The notes: generated by a model not told the origin, from the letters alone. DNA of 64,000 nt from Planctomycetota bacterium (GCA_016872725.1 VGZC01000001.1:124001-188000); one strand, 5' to 3'; numbered from the stretch's first letter, positions 36,840 to 47,027 are shown. Program-made: numbers and translations.

Positions 36840-37008
36840 GATTGGCCTCCTACGGATGGATTCGTCGGATCGGGCCCCATTCTAAGCGAACGGCCGGCGT
36901 TCGGCGAGTCGGGTGCGCGCCCTCAACGGCGCCGTCCGGATCTCCTTGAACGCCGTCATGCTCGCCGGTATTGCCCCAAGAACGCGTTCGAACCGCCAAG
37001 GTTTCGCC

Positions 37009-37689
37009 TCAATAATGCGTCATCGCGTAGACCGCGATGTTCAGCGCCAGCTTCTTGCCATCCTCGGGACTCACGCCGTACCCGACGTTGCACTGGTTGT
37101 CCATGCTGAACGCGCAGCAAAGCCCCTCCTCGCAGATGACGGCGACGAGTCGGCCGTCGTGGACGAGGCCTTCGAGGCGGATCGCGCGGTTCTCATGGAG
37201 ACTTCGGACCTCTTGGATCGTGTGGAACGCGCGGTAGATCGGATGGTCGTACTCGAGCGTCCGGACCGACTCGCCTGGGAAAAGGCGGCCGATCTCCCGG
37301 CGCCACGCCGCGGGGAACGCGGGGTTCGTGCAACATCCCGACGCGAACAGGAACCCGCCGTGATCCAGGTACGTTCGGAGCCGTTCGCATTCGCCGTCCT
37401 CCAGCACGAAATCGTCATGCCCGTTCATGAAGACGAACGGAATCGTGAAGATCACGTCGTCGGAAAGCGTCACCCGCCGCTCGTCGCGGATCGGCACGGT
37501 GGCGATCTGCGAGACCAGTTGCGCCAAGTTCCGACCGACGCCCGAACAGTCGTTTCCCGTGTTTCGGCTGTACCGCAGGCGTCCCATGAAGAACGACCCA
37601 TGCGCGCCGTCGAACGGCTGGGCGGCGAGTCGCCACGTCCAACCGGCTGCCAGGGCGAGCAACACGATCCCCAACACGGCGCGTCGCAT
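37009..37689 (-). CDS. DUF4159 protein, last gene of the MoxR operon
   Basis: From ATG 37689 (minus; AGGAA about 6 bases upstream) the protein has 226 residues. A signal-anchor (RRAVLGIVLLALAAGWTWRLAA) is followed by the DUF4159 fold: 'FMGRLRYSRNTGNDCSGVGRN', 'FTIPFVFMNGHDDFVL' and 'GGFLFASGCCTNPAF'. DUF4159 proteins have a glutamine-amidotransferase-like fold without known activity and often accompany MoxR/VWA genes. It follows the VWA gene after 50 bp on the same strand. A role in assembling or inserting a complex with MoxR is inference. Confidence 0.85.
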   Translation of the reverse strand: MRRAVLGIVLLALAAGWTWRLAAQPFDGAHGSFFMGRLRYSRNTGNDCSGVGRNLAQLVSQIATVPIRDERRVTLSDDVIFTIPFVFMNGHDDFVLEDGECERLRTYLDHGGFLFASGCCTNPAFPAAWRREIGRLFPGESVRTLEYDHPIYRAFHTIQEVRSLHENRAIRLEGLVHDGRLVAVICEEGLCCAFSMDNQCNVGYGVSPEDGKKLALNIAVYAMTHY

Positions 37690-37739
37690 ACCGATTCCTC
37701 CCGCGCGGCGACGCCGGGCTCGCCGCATGCGTCCTCGTT

Positions 37740-39953
37740 CTACGTCCAGTCCCATCGCCGCCTCAAGGTCCATTCGGCCGCGAGGACCGCCACCAGCGCG
37801 GCCATCGTCCACGGGTCGACACCCGCCGGCTTTTGGACGGGGCGTCGGACGTAGGCATCGGCCGCGCGGCCGCGCGCCGCCTCGACCAGTGCCCCGACGT
37901 CATCGCACTCCTCGATCGCGATCGCCTCACCTCGACTCAACCGAGCCCATTGGCGCAGGTGTTCCAGATCGCGGCCTGTCCGAGCGAATTCGCGGTCCGT
38001 CTTTCGGATGTCGACCGTACGCGATCCGACTTCGATTCGCTGCGCGTCCTGGACGCGCAGCGTGAACAGTCCGTCGGATGAAACCCGGAACACGATCTCG
38101 GCGGGCCGATCGGCGGCCAATTCGACCGGTTGTTCCGAAATCACGTTCGCCGCGGAATCCGCGACAACAAATCGAACCGTCTCGACGGCCCCTTCCGTCT
38201 CTTTCGGGCTCTTTCGGCGATTCAGGACGACTCGCAAATCGGTATCGGGCGAGAGCCAAGGGTCGACGAATTGCATGTCGACGGCGCGGGGGTCTCCGCC
38301 GCCGAGATACCGCAGCAGTTGTCTCCAGAACCGATCGAACTGCGAAGGGTCGCTGTCCCGCGCGAGCCTCCAGCGCCAGAGGTTGGGGACCAGGATCGCG
38401 GCGGTCCGTCCCGCGCCGAACGGTTGGGCGACGATCAACGGACGGCGGTCGCTGCGCGAACCTCCCTGTTCGGCCCATACCTGGGCGCCCGGTTTGAGCC
38501 GTTCGATTTCGGCGAACGCGTGGAAGGGCGGCAAGCGATTCCACGCGTCGCGGGGATTTCCGGAACCGCCGATCTGAAAGACCGGGTTCCCGAGCGCCGC
38601 ATCGGTCGGTTGGATCGTGAACGGCTCGGACACGCTCGGCGCGGGCCGGCTCGGGAAACGGACGGGAAGGAGTTCCTCGAGCGGACTATCCCGCCACGCC
38701 GCGTGAAATGTCTCGCCCCCCCCGACCATCAACACGCTTCCGCCTTGCTCGGCACAGTACCGAACCAGCAGTTTCTGGTGGTGGATGGGAAGGTCGGACG
38801 GCCGGATATTGGCGAGCACCACGACGCGGTAGTCCGCGAATCGTTCGAGTGTTTCCGGCAAACCGGGCGCCTGCTCGCCGTCGATCGACGCGCTCTGGAA
38901 GAACCGCGATTCGTTCGAAGTCCGGCTGAAACCCGCGATCCGAATCGCGGGATCGCCCCGCAAGGCGAGCTGGATGAACTTATAGTCCCAGGTCAGTCCG
39001 CCTTGCACGAACAAGATGCGCCATTCGGCCTCGTCCGAGATCGTCACAAGGGTTGATGCCTGATGCTCGATGATCCGAACGTCCTGGCGGGCGTCGGCGA
39101 GCATCCGGACCGCGTACGTGTGCCGACCCGCCGACGTCTCCTTGACCTTGAACGACTCGCGGATCCACCGCGCGTCGCGGAACGCGGGGATTCGCTTGCG
39201 GTCCAGGAGCGCGCCGTCGCGAAACAAGATCAACTCGACCGGCGGAAACAAACCCTCGCCCGCCGCCCTCGCCTCGAACTCGACACGAAACTCGGTGTTC
39301 GGCGGCACGCGCCGGGGCGCGTGGACCGATCGCGGCGTGATGACCCGCGATCCCTGATCGTCGCCGACTCCGATGCCGATCAGCGGAACGCCGTCTTCCA
39401 GCAGGGCGGTCCCGGCGAGGTGGTTGTCGGACGTTCGGGTCGCGATGCCATCGGTGAGCGCGATGACGGCGAGCGGCGCGCGGTCGGTGGACGTGATGGC
39501 GGACACCACCGCGCCCGCGAGGTTGGTCTCCTTGCCTGTCGGCGTTCCGCCCGCGATCTCGGCACCCGATGCGAGCCTCGCCCCTTCCGAAAAGACCATG
39601 CCCTCGGCGCGCAAACCCGCCCGTTCGATCGCGGGCAGGAGCCGATCCCGCGCGAAAGCGACGGCTTGCGCATAGCGCGACGTCCGGCCGCCATCATCGA
39701 GCGACATGCTCTCGCTGTCGTCGACGAGCAACACGATTCGATCGCGCGGCGGGGCGGTCGGCGGAGACGAGGACCAGATGGGTCGCGCGGCGAGCAGAAT
39801 CAGCAAGCCGAGCGCGGCGGCGCGCAGTCCGAGGAGGATCCCGGTCTGGCCCGGCCGGACCGCGTGGAACCGTCGATAGGTCCACCCGATCAGTCCGAGC
39901 AGCGCGGGGAAGCCGCACCAGAGCACCCATGGCGATTCAAACGACACGACCAC
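37740..39953 (-). CDS. Membrane VWA / amidotransferase-like protein (Bat-type)
   Basis: A 737-residue protein starting at GTG 39953 (AGAGAGGG about 7 bases upstream). Two transmembrane helices near the N-terminus ('WCGFPALLGLIGWTY' and 'LRAAALGLLILLAARPI') precede a von Willebrand A domain with the MIDAS motif D78-D-S-E-S. The region 'ADYRVVVLANIRPSDLPIHHQKLLVRYCAEQGGSVLMVGGGETF' is glutamine-amidotransferase-like. A C-terminal helix ('TMAALVAVLAAEWTL') ends it. The VWA domain binds metal and partner proteins in the periplasm. It is 14 bp downstream of the preceding operon gene. Confidence 0.85.
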   Translation of the reverse strand: MVVSFESPWVLWCGFPALLGLIGWTYRRFHAVRPGQTGILLGLRAAALGLLILLAARPIWSSSPPTAPPRDRIVLLVDDSESMSLDDGGRTSRYAQAVAFARDRLLPAIERAGLRAEGMVFSEGARLASGAEIAGGTPTGKETNLAGAVVSAITSTDRAPLAVIALTDGIATRTSDNHLAGTALLEDGVPLIGIGVGDDQGSRVITPRSVHAPRRVPPNTEFRVEFEARAAGEGLFPPVELILFRDGALLDRKRIPAFRDARWIRESFKVKETSAGRHTYAVRMLADARQDVRIIEHQASTLVTISDEAEWRILFVQGGLTWDYKFIQLALRGDPAIRIAGFSRTSNESRFFQSASIDGEQAPGLPETLERFADYRVVVLANIRPSDLPIHHQKLLVRYCAEQGGSVLMVGGGETFHAAWRDSPLEELLPVRFPSRPAPSVSEPFTIQPTDAALGNPVFQIGGSGNPRDAWNRLPPFHAFAEIERLKPGAQVWAEQGGSRSDRRPLIVAQPFGAGRTAAILVPNLWRWRLARDSDPSQFDRFWRQLLRYLGGGDPRAVDMQFVDPWLSPDTDLRVVLNRRKSPKETEGAVETVRFVVADSAANVISEQPVELAADRPAEIVFRVSSDGLFTLRVQDAQRIEVGSRTVDIRKTDREFARTGRDLEHLRQWARLSRGEAIAIEECDDVGALVEAARGRAADAYVRRPVQKPAGVDPWTMAALVAVLAAEWTLRRRWDWT

Positions 39954-39967
39954 GTCCGCGGCCCTCT

Positions 39968-42841
39968 CTATTCCTCCCGCGACAACCGCTCAAAATACCG
40001 TTCGATCGCGCGCCGGTATTCCGGCGGAATCCGCGCACGATCCACCTGCGAACGCTCCTTCGGTTCCCGACGCTCGGTCCCCATCGCCGCCGATTCGCGG
40101 CGCAGCGCGTCGAGCTCGGCGACCAGCGCGCGGATGGTCTCGTTGTCCACCGGATCCCTGGGCTCGTTCAGGTCCCGGTTCAGCCGTTCGACGATCGCTT
40201 GGGACCGCGCGTTGTGGCCGAACAGATTGGGGATCGCCTCCGCGAATTGGGAGGCGGCGTCCCGTTCGAGTTCCCGTCGCTGCTCGCCGGTCATCCGCCG
40301 CGACCGCGCTCCGTCCCGAGCCAAGCTGTCGAGTTCACGGAGGCCGCGCGCGAACGCGTCGTGCCCGGACTCGCGGAGCGACGTCCCTCGCGCGCCCTCT
40401 CCCGCGGACGTCGAGGTCGCCGTATTCCCACCCGTTGACGGCGCCCCTTCTGACGGGATGCCGCTTGAGGACGACCCACTCGACCCACCGGCCGAGGATC
40501 CGGCGGAACGGGCTTCCGTTGGCGCCGCGTTCGTCGATGAAGGGCCGTTGGCTTGCTCGCGATTGGGTTGCGAACGGCCGGGTCGGGCGGCGAGCGACGA
40601 GCCGGCGCCGTTGCGGAGCGCGTCGGCCATCGATTCGAGCGCGCGGCACACGCCGTCCGCGGCCTTGCGGCATTCGGCGCCATCGTTGGATTTCGCGGCA
40701 TCCGCGAGCCGGCCGGCCTGCGATTCCAGTTCCTTGGTTGGCGGCGCCGGATTCGCCGGCCGATCGGAATGGGCCGCCGCGTTCGGCTCCCCGGCGGGCA
40801 TCCGTTTCTCCATGCGTGTGCCGAGTTCCTTGGCGTCGCGCGCCGCTTCGGGGATGGTGCGCCGATCGAGGGGGTCGGGTTCGTGGGCGAGCGAGTCGAG
40901 TCGCCGCGCGTGCCGCATCGCCCATTCGGCGAGTTTGTTTCGGGCGCGGCGTTCGGCCGCGGCCCGCTGAATCAAGAGGGCCTGGTCCAATTCCTGGAGC
41001 GCGTTGCCCGCTTCGTCGAGCCGTTCGGACGCATCGGGTCGCCTCGATTCGGCGGCGTCGGCCGCGATCGCCATCGCCGCGCCCGCCTTGTTTCGAGGAG
41101 TCTCGACGGGCCGCATCGCCGGCATCGCATCGCCTTGTTGTTCGAACGAGCGATGCAGACCACGCTGGCGCCGCGCGATTTCGGCGAGGTCCGTGTGTTG
41201 GCGGTCCCTGTCGCGCTGGATCGTGCGTTGGGCGTGCAGCGTCTCCCGAACGAATTTCCTTGCCTCTTCGAATCCCGACGATTCGCGATCAATCGCCTCG
41301 AGTTCCCGCGTGAGCCGCTCATGATGCTCGGCGGTGTCGGCCCGCCGTTCCTCGGCGGTTCGCGCCGGATCGGACGTCCCGGCGTCGGCGCCGCCGCTCC
41401 CGAATTCCCTTTCCCATTGCGCGAACCACTCGGTCTGGTCGCGGACGAGCGACTCGGTCTGACGATGCGCGTCGATGAGTTCGCGCAGCGACTCGCGCAT
41501 CGCTTCGGTCGCGTCGGCGCCGGGCTGTTGGACGCGATCGCGGATCGCGGCGAGTTTTTCGGCGGCGCGCCGCCATCGTTCGGCGAGCGGCGCGCCTTGC
41601 TCGCCGAGCTCGGCGTCGATCGCGTCGGCCAGCCCGCGCGCTTCCTCGGCGAGTGCGCTTTCGCTGTAGGCCAACGCGCCGAGCGGGCGGGCCGCACCGT
41701 CGAAATCGGGACCTCGCGACGGCGCCGGCGCGCCTGGGTCGGACGGAGCCGGATCCCGATCGGCTCGACGCGCGACGTCGAACGCGCCGCGCACGAGCGT
41801 GAGCTGCCGTTCCACCTTCGACCAGGTTGCGTCGATCAGACGGGCGGCCAGTCCGGACTCGCCGCCCGGCAATTCGGCAAGCCGGGCGCGCAGAGGGATC
41901 ACTTCGACGAAGTACAGATCCGACACGGCCTCGATCCCTCCTTCGATCGACGCCTCGGCGTAATAGAGCACGACATCCCAATCGCGCGCGCCGAGCGCCG
42001 GGAGGTCGAGTTCGGCTTCGAGCACTCCGTAGCCGGAGTCGGCCGGTGTGGGGAGCGCGTGCGTCGAGGGCGAACCGCCGTTGATCGAGCTGATCCAGCG
42101 CGTTCCAGTCACCGGACGGCTCGAGACGACCTCCAGTTCGAGGTCGATGATCTCGAAGGAGGCGGCTCGCAAATCGCGGCCCGGCCGAACGAACCGGATC
42201 TCGCGCCACTCGCGCGCCGCGCCGGGCGGGGACGACTCGGCGTCCCACCCGGGAATGTCGAGCTTCGGCGCGGCCGGTTCCTCGCGTTGCCGGGAAGCCT
42301 CCCGCTCGGCCGCGACCAGCCGCTGCCACGGTTGATAGCGATTCCAATACCATTGGGCGAGCAGCAGCATGCACGCGGCGACCGCGAGATGCGCGGCGAT
42401 CGGACGAAATGGGTAGGGGCGCGGCGGCGCCGATCGGCGCAGCTCGTTCGCCGCCTGCACCTGAATCGGTTCGACAAATTGCGATCGGGGCGCGCGCCGC
42501 GCGAGATACTCGAGCGTATTGAGCCGGTCCATCAGCGAGCCATGTGAAGCTTCGATCGCGCGCACGAGCGGTTCCCGGTCCAAGGGCGAACCCCAAGCCA
42601 CGATCAACATGGCGAACCATGTGACGGCGGCGGCGACCAGTCCGATCAGCAGAACGGCGGCCGCTTGCTCCGTCGACGTCAACCAACCTCCGACCGCGGC
42701 CGCTCCGACCAGGAGCACGCCGAGCGCGACCACCGCGACAAGGACCGCGGAATGCCTCAGCGCGTAACGCATGCGGCGCATCCGGTCGGCGCGATCGATC
42801 TGCGTTTCAATCGAAGGAAAGAACGAACGACCCGCATTCAT
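39968..42841 (-). CDS. Large membrane protein with coiled coil (DUF4175-like)
   Basis: From ATG 42841 (minus) the protein has 957 residues, and its start overlaps the stop of the upstream gene (ATGA). Three transmembrane helices lie in the first about 170 residues ('VLVAVVALGVLLVGAAAVGG', 'AAAVLLIGLVAAAVTWFAMLI', 'LAVAACMLLLAQWYW'). Then comes a beta-rich domain and a long charged helical region (about 400-780) with coiled-coil character, followed by a Ser/Gly/Thr-rich linker and a helical C-terminus. The layout resembles DUF4175-like proteins that sit in MoxR operons. Its role in the complex is unknown. Confidence 0.75.
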   Translation of the reverse strand: MNAGRSFFPSIETQIDRADRMRRMRYALRHSAVLVAVVALGVLLVGAAAVGGWLTSTEQAAAVLLIGLVAAAVTWFAMLIVAWGSPLDREPLVRAIEASHGSLMDRLNTLEYLARRAPRSQFVEPIQVQAANELRRSAPPRPYPFRPIAAHLAVAACMLLLAQWYWNRYQPWQRLVAAEREASRQREEPAAPKLDIPGWDAESSPPGAAREWREIRFVRPGRDLRAASFEIIDLELEVVSSRPVTGTRWISSINGGSPSTHALPTPADSGYGVLEAELDLPALGARDWDVVLYYAEASIEGGIEAVSDLYFVEVIPLRARLAELPGGESGLAARLIDATWSKVERQLTLVRGAFDVARRADRDPAPSDPGAPAPSRGPDFDGAARPLGALAYSESALAEEARGLADAIDAELGEQGAPLAERWRRAAEKLAAIRDRVQQPGADATEAMRESLRELIDAHRQTESLVRDQTEWFAQWEREFGSGGADAGTSDPARTAEERRADTAEHHERLTRELEAIDRESSGFEEARKFVRETLHAQRTIQRDRDRQHTDLAEIARRQRGLHRSFEQQGDAMPAMRPVETPRNKAGAAMAIAADAAESRRPDASERLDEAGNALQELDQALLIQRAAAERRARNKLAEWAMRHARRLDSLAHEPDPLDRRTIPEAARDAKELGTRMEKRMPAGEPNAAAHSDRPANPAPPTKELESQAGRLADAAKSNDGAECRKAADGVCRALESMADALRNGAGSSLAARPGRSQPNREQANGPSSTNAAPTEARSAGSSAGGSSGSSSSGIPSEGAPSTGGNTATSTSAGEGARGTSLRESGHDAFARGLRELDSLARDGARSRRMTGEQRRELERDAASQFAEAIPNLFGHNARSQAIVERLNRDLNEPRDPVDNETIRALVAELDALRRESAAMGTERREPKERSQVDRARIPPEYRRAIERYFERLSREE

Positions 42842-44856
42842 CGCCGCTCCCTCCGGATGGCCAGCCAAATCGTCTCCGCGGTCAATGCGCCGATACCGCC
42901 GAGCAACAACCACCACCAAATGCGCTGGCGGAGGATGGACGCCTCGGTTTGGGACAAAGGTCCGGCGGCCGCGCGCGACGGCTCGCGGACGTCCGAAACC
43001 ACGCACCGGTCGACGACCGCCCCGCCGTCCGCGTACGCCAGGATCGACTCGAATCGCGACGGATTCACGCCGATCATCCCCACGGTTTCCCGCCGGTCGT
43101 CATAATGCACCGAATAGAGTCCCGGCGCCGCCGGAAGATCGAGCCGCGCGGCGCCTCCTTCCACGTTCGCTCGGGAGCGAATCTCCGAGCCGTCCCGCAA
43201 CACGACGCGCGCCGCGGTCTCCGAGTTCGGCGGTCGCCAGACGCACCGTTCGCCCGGCTCGTACGCCTCCCAGGGCGGAGGCGGCGCGCGGCATGCGTCG
43301 AGGCACCGATCGACGAACGGCACGAACGAAACGGACAGTGGCCAATCGGTGTGCGTCTTCTCCATCCCGAACCCCAACACGAACATCTTTCCTTTCGCGG
43401 GGACGTCCCAACCGATCGGTTCCCCGTCGGCGGCGAACAAGCATGGGACGCCGTTCGGCGCGCGGGTGGTCGTGTATCGATGGACCCGAACGTCGGTCAG
43501 CGCGCCGAATTCGCCCGATGCGAACGGCGCGAACAACGGGTGGTCCGGATGGAAATATCGGATTGGCGATCCGTCATCGGGCAAGTCGCGCGTCGCGCCG
43601 CTCTCGATTCCCAGGTCCTCAAGAAATCCCACGACCGGATCGGGCACCGAGTCGACAAACAGCACGATCCCTCCGCCCGCCGCCCAGTGCGAGCGCAGAC
43701 GTTCGCGGACAGGCCCGGCCGCAAGACGGCTTACCTCCACCATCATGACATCGAACGGATCCCGCGTCGCCTCGTCGCCGGGTTCCGTCGTTCGAACCGT
43801 CCATCGGCCGCTCAGGATATCCGGACGCACGGCCGCGCGCAGGTAGGGCGAATCGGCGATCAACTCGACCGAACCGGTCACCACGGGCGGAACGGCGAAC
43901 CAAGCGCGGTTGTCGACGTCGAGCGAATCGGGCGTCCCGCGGACGCGGACCTCGCCGCGAATCCATGCGTCGCCCTTCCAGTCCCACTCGGCGGCCACGT
44001 TCACGACCTCGGGTTCATCGGCGAGCCGCACCGTGCGGCGGGCGACCGTTCGCCCATCCGCGATCCACTCGATTTCGGACTCGGATGCCGGTCCTTGGTG
44101 GAAGACCTGGACCGTGCCTTGGACCCCGGCCGCGTCCCCGATCCAGATCCGTCGCGCTTGGGGGTTCCAGACGGCGAGGTTGGCGCGCGATGCGTCGGGA
44201 TCATGGGTGGCGCGGACTTCGGTGTCGAAGAGAAACGGAGGGGTGGAGTCGAGTTCGGACCACTGATTCGCCTGATCGTCGACATACAGTTCGAGGACGC
44301 GTCGGGAGCCGATCGATCCAGAGAGAAGCTCACCGGCCATCCGCAGCGCCGCGAGGTACGAACCGCGCGACGGCGACGGTTCGAGTTCCGCGACGCGCGC
44401 GGCGGCTTGTTCGGGTGGATCGCCGAATCGCGCGACGACGCGCGGCAGCGCCTCCAATACGACGACGGCCGCCTGTCGGCTTGGATCGACTTCCCGGACT
44501 CGATCGGCGAGCGAATCCCGGGCCGCCTCGAACCGGCCTCCGGCTTGGTGGCTCAGCGTATTGTCGAGCAGGAAAACGGTGCTTTGCGTCACCGTTCGCT
44601 CCGTTTCATCGCGACGCACATAGGGCCAGGTGAACGCGGTCACGAGCAGCGCGAGCGCGAGGAGGCGCAGCGCGAGGAGCGGGAGATCGCGCGGCCAGAG
44701 CGGTCGGCGGCGCGCGATCGGCTGGTCGTCGAGGAACCGGAGCGCGGAGAACAGGATTCGGTCCGACTCGCGCCGCCGATGGAGGTGCAGCCACAACGGC
44801 GCGGCGACGGCGAGCGCGCCGAGCCATGCGAGCGGATAGAGGAAGGCGATGCTCAT
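42838..44856 (-). CDS. BatA-type membrane protein (aerotolerance N-terminal domain)
   Basis: From ATG 44856 (minus) the protein has 672 residues, and this start overlaps the stop of the DUF58 gene (ATGA). The N-terminus 'MSIAFLYPLAWLGALAVAAPLWLHLHRRR' type (BatA_N) gives a short anchor, followed by a second helix ('LPLLALRLLALALLVTAF') and a VWA-like region ('TVFLLDNTLSHQAGG') in which the canonical DxSxS is changed to DNTLS. The C-terminus ends with a transmembrane helix ('WWLLLGGIGALTAETIWLAI'). BatA-like proteins work with MoxR ATPases at the membrane. The altered MIDAS residue means metal binding is uncertain. Confidence 0.82.
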   Translation of the reverse strand: MSIAFLYPLAWLGALAVAAPLWLHLHRRRESDRILFSALRFLDDQPIARRRPLWPRDLPLLALRLLALALLVTAFTWPYVRRDETERTVTQSTVFLLDNTLSHQAGGRFEAARDSLADRVREVDPSRQAAVVVLEALPRVVARFGDPPEQAAARVAELEPSPSRGSYLAALRMAGELLSGSIGSRRVLELYVDDQANQWSELDSTPPFLFDTEVRATHDPDASRANLAVWNPQARRIWIGDAAGVQGTVQVFHQGPASESEIEWIADGRTVARRTVRLADEPEVVNVAAEWDWKGDAWIRGEVRVRGTPDSLDVDNRAWFAVPPVVTGSVELIADSPYLRAAVRPDILSGRWTVRTTEPGDEATRDPFDVMMVEVSRLAAGPVRERLRSHWAAGGGIVLFVDSVPDPVVGFLEDLGIESGATRDLPDDGSPIRYFHPDHPLFAPFASGEFGALTDVRVHRYTTTRAPNGVPCLFAADGEPIGWDVPAKGKMFVLGFGMEKTHTDWPLSVSFVPFVDRCLDACRAPPPPWEAYEPGERCVWRPPNSETAARVVLRDGSEIRSRANVEGGAARLDLPAAPGLYSVHYDDRRETVGMIGVNPSRFESILAYADGGAVVDRCVVSDVREPSRAAAGPLSQTEASILRQRIWWWLLLGGIGALTAETIWLAIRRERR

Positions 44857-45785
44857 GGGCGCCGCCCCCGCTCGGCGAGGAACGCCGATAGCGCCGGCCA
44901 GGGACTCGAATCGGTCCGAATCAGGCAATACGGAATGCCCATCGAACGCAGCCGCTCGCGGTGGTCGTCCATGAACGCGCCGAACCGCTCGAGATATCGG
45001 ACGCGCGCCGCGCGCGGATCGACCTTCCGCCGCGCCCCGCTTTCCAAGTCCTCGAACACCGACGGACGGTCGAACGGGAATTCAAGTTCGTCGCGGTCCA
45101 GGATCTGGAACACGAGGCATTCATGGCCTTGGAATCGGAGCTGCTTGAGCGGTTCATCGAGCTGATCGGGGGATTCGAGCAGATCGGTGAGGATGACGAG
45201 CAGGCTCCTCCGATGGAAGAGCCGCTGGGCGTGTTCGAGCAGGACGGCGAGCCGCGCGTCGGGCGCGGGGCGCAGGAGGTCCAGCCGCCGCAGCAGCTCG
45301 CCGAGCTGGCTTGGTTTTTGCGAGGGTCGGATGAACTCGAGCTCGCCGCGCAGTCCGTGCGCGGTCAACATGCCGGCCGCGTCGTTCTGTCGGAGCATCA
45401 GCCAGACGATGGCCGCCCCGACGACGCGCGCGACATCCAGTTTCGAGCCCCAAGCGGCCGCGCCGCGGTACGCCATCGATGGACTCGCGTCGCAAACCAG
45501 ATAGAACCGGACATTCGTTTCCTGGATGTACTTCTTGACGCAAAGCCGATCGCTCCGCGCGAACAACCGCCAATCGAGGTGGCGCAGGTCGTCGCCCGGC
45601 TGATAGTCCCGGTATTCGCTGAACTCGACGCTGAACCCGTGGAACGGACTCCGATGAAGGCCGGCCAAGTAGCCCTCGACGACATAACGGGCCTTGAGAT
45701 CGAGCCCGCCGAGCGCCGCGAGCACGTCGGGTTCGAACGGTTGCCATCGTTGGCCGGCCGATTTCTCCGCACTCGCCGTCGACAT
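44853..45785 (-). CDS. DUF58 protein
   Basis: A 310-residue protein. DUF58 signature: 'GFSVEFSEYRDYQPGDDLRHLDWR' followed by 'VRFYLVCDASPSMAYRG', a VWA-like DxSxS. No signal peptide and no transmembrane helix, unlike other operon members, so it is probably cytoplasmic and could bridge MoxR and the membrane proteins. It starts 45 bp after the MoxR stop and its own stop overlaps the BatA start. Confidence 0.92.
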   Translation of the reverse strand: MSTASAEKSAGQRWQPFEPDVLAALGGLDLKARYVVEGYLAGLHRSPFHGFSVEFSEYRDYQPGDDLRHLDWRLFARSDRLCVKKYIQETNVRFYLVCDASPSMAYRGAAAWGSKLDVARVVGAAIVWLMLRQNDAAGMLTAHGLRGELEFIRPSQKPSQLGELLRRLDLLRPAPDARLAVLLEHAQRLFHRRSLLVILTDLLESPDQLDEPLKQLRFQGHECLVFQILDRDELEFPFDRPSVFEDLESGARRKVDPRAARVRYLERFGAFMDDHRERLRSMGIPYCLIRTDSSPWPALSAFLAERGRRP

Positions 45786-45830
45786 GCCTCACGCCTCCGC
45801 CGGAGCGCGGCTCGGCCCAAAGTCCGCGCG

Positions 45831-46883
45831 TCACGCTGTTGCTTCGCGCATCGGAATGTCGTGCATCATGCGCCGCAGGATGTCGTCCGCCGAAAGGCCC
45901 TCGGCGTCCGCGTGGAATGTCCGGATGATGCGGTGCCTCAGGACAAGCGGCGCGATGGCCGCGACGTCCTCGCACGCGACGTTGAAACGGCCCTCGCACG
46001 CCGCCCTCGCGCGGCCCGCCAAAATCAGATTCTGACTCGCCCTCGGACTCGCCCCCCATCGGATCCACCGCGTGATGGAATCGAGGCTCTCCGAATGACC
46101 CGGACGCGTCGCCCGCACGAGACGCACCGCGTAATCGACGACGTTGGGCGCGGCCGGGATCCGACGCACGGCCTCGCGGAATTCGAGGATCTCCTCGCGA
46201 GTCAGCACGGGCTCCAAGTCGTCCAGAGGCGTGAAGGAATGCCGCGCGACGATTTGACGCTCCTCCTCGATCGTCGGGTAATCGACGCGAACCTGGAACA
46301 GGAACCGATCGAGCTGTGCCTCGGGCAACGGATATGTGCCCTCCTGCTCGATCGGATTCTGCGTGGCCAGCACAAGGAACGGGTCTTCGAGCGGAAAGGT
46401 CTGTCCCGATACGGTGACCGTCCGTTCCTGCATGGCTTCGAGCAGCGCGGCCTGCGTCTTCGGCGGCGTCCGGTTGATCTCGTCGGCCAGCAGCAGATGC
46501 GTGAAAATGGGACCCTGCTTGAATGCGAAATCGCGATTTCCACGTTCCTCTTGCAGGATGACCGTTCCCGTGATGTCGGCCGGCATCAGATCGGGCGTGA
46601 ACTGCACGCGGCCGAATTTCAGGTCGAGCACGCGGCCGAGCGAGCGGACGAGGAGCGTCTTGCCAAGTCCGGGTACGCCTTCGATCAGGCAGTGTCCGCG
46701 CGAGAGGAGGGCGAAGAGGGCCGCGTCGATCGACTCGCGCTGGCCCACGATCGCCTTGCACAGCTCGTCGTGAACGCGTTTGACCCGTTCCCGGAGCCGT
46801 CGCAAGACCGTGGTGACCTCCGCCGCGTTCGGCGTCCGAACGGAACCGGCGACGGAGCGTTCGGCGGACGATGGATCCGTCAT
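45831..46883 (-). CDS. MoxR family AAA+ ATPase
   Basis: A 350-residue ATPase with Walker A GVPGLGKT (residues 69-76), Walker B 'LLLADEINR' (about 130-138), the MoxR-specific insert 'PADITGTVILQEERGNRDF' and sensor 'LATQNPIEQEGTYPLPEAQLDRF'. MoxR proteins are ring-forming chaperones that help assemble or activate VWA-containing complexes. It is the first gene of a six-gene minus-strand operon (MoxR, DUF58, BatA, DUF4175-like, VWA, DUF4159), in the order usual for this group. The upstream region holds a weak promoter candidate. Confidence 0.95.
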   Translation of the reverse strand: MTDPSSAERSVAGSVRTPNAAEVTTVLRRLRERVKRVHDELCKAIVGQRESIDAALFALLSRGHCLIEGVPGLGKTLLVRSLGRVLDLKFGRVQFTPDLMPADITGTVILQEERGNRDFAFKQGPIFTHLLLADEINRTPPKTQAALLEAMQERTVTVSGQTFPLEDPFLVLATQNPIEQEGTYPLPEAQLDRFLFQVRVDYPTIEEERQIVARHSFTPLDDLEPVLTREEILEFREAVRRIPAAPNVVDYAVRLVRATRPGHSESLDSITRWIRWGASPRASQNLILAGRARAACEGRFNVACEDVAAIAPLVLRHRIIRTFHADAEGLSADDILRRMMHDIPMREATA

Positions 46884-46925
46884 GAAACACCGAAATACGT
46901 ACCCGCGTACCCTCGCAACGGGCCC

Positions 46926-46954
46926 ATTGTCGCACCTTGAAAGAACGTACGCAA
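46926..46954 (-). promoter_or_regulatory. Weak sigma-70-like promoter candidate for the MoxR operon
   Basis: On the minus strand TTGCGT and GACAAT are separated by 17 bp, about 40 bp upstream of the MoxR start. The boxes match the consensus at only three to four positions each. Position and spacing are right; sequence support is weak. Confidence 0.3.
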
Positions 46955-47027
46955 GCGCGTTACTTCCGGTGTCGCAACGACTTGCCGTCCCGAGCGGGCC
47001 AATTCAAGAAATGCGGTCGGAGCCTCC

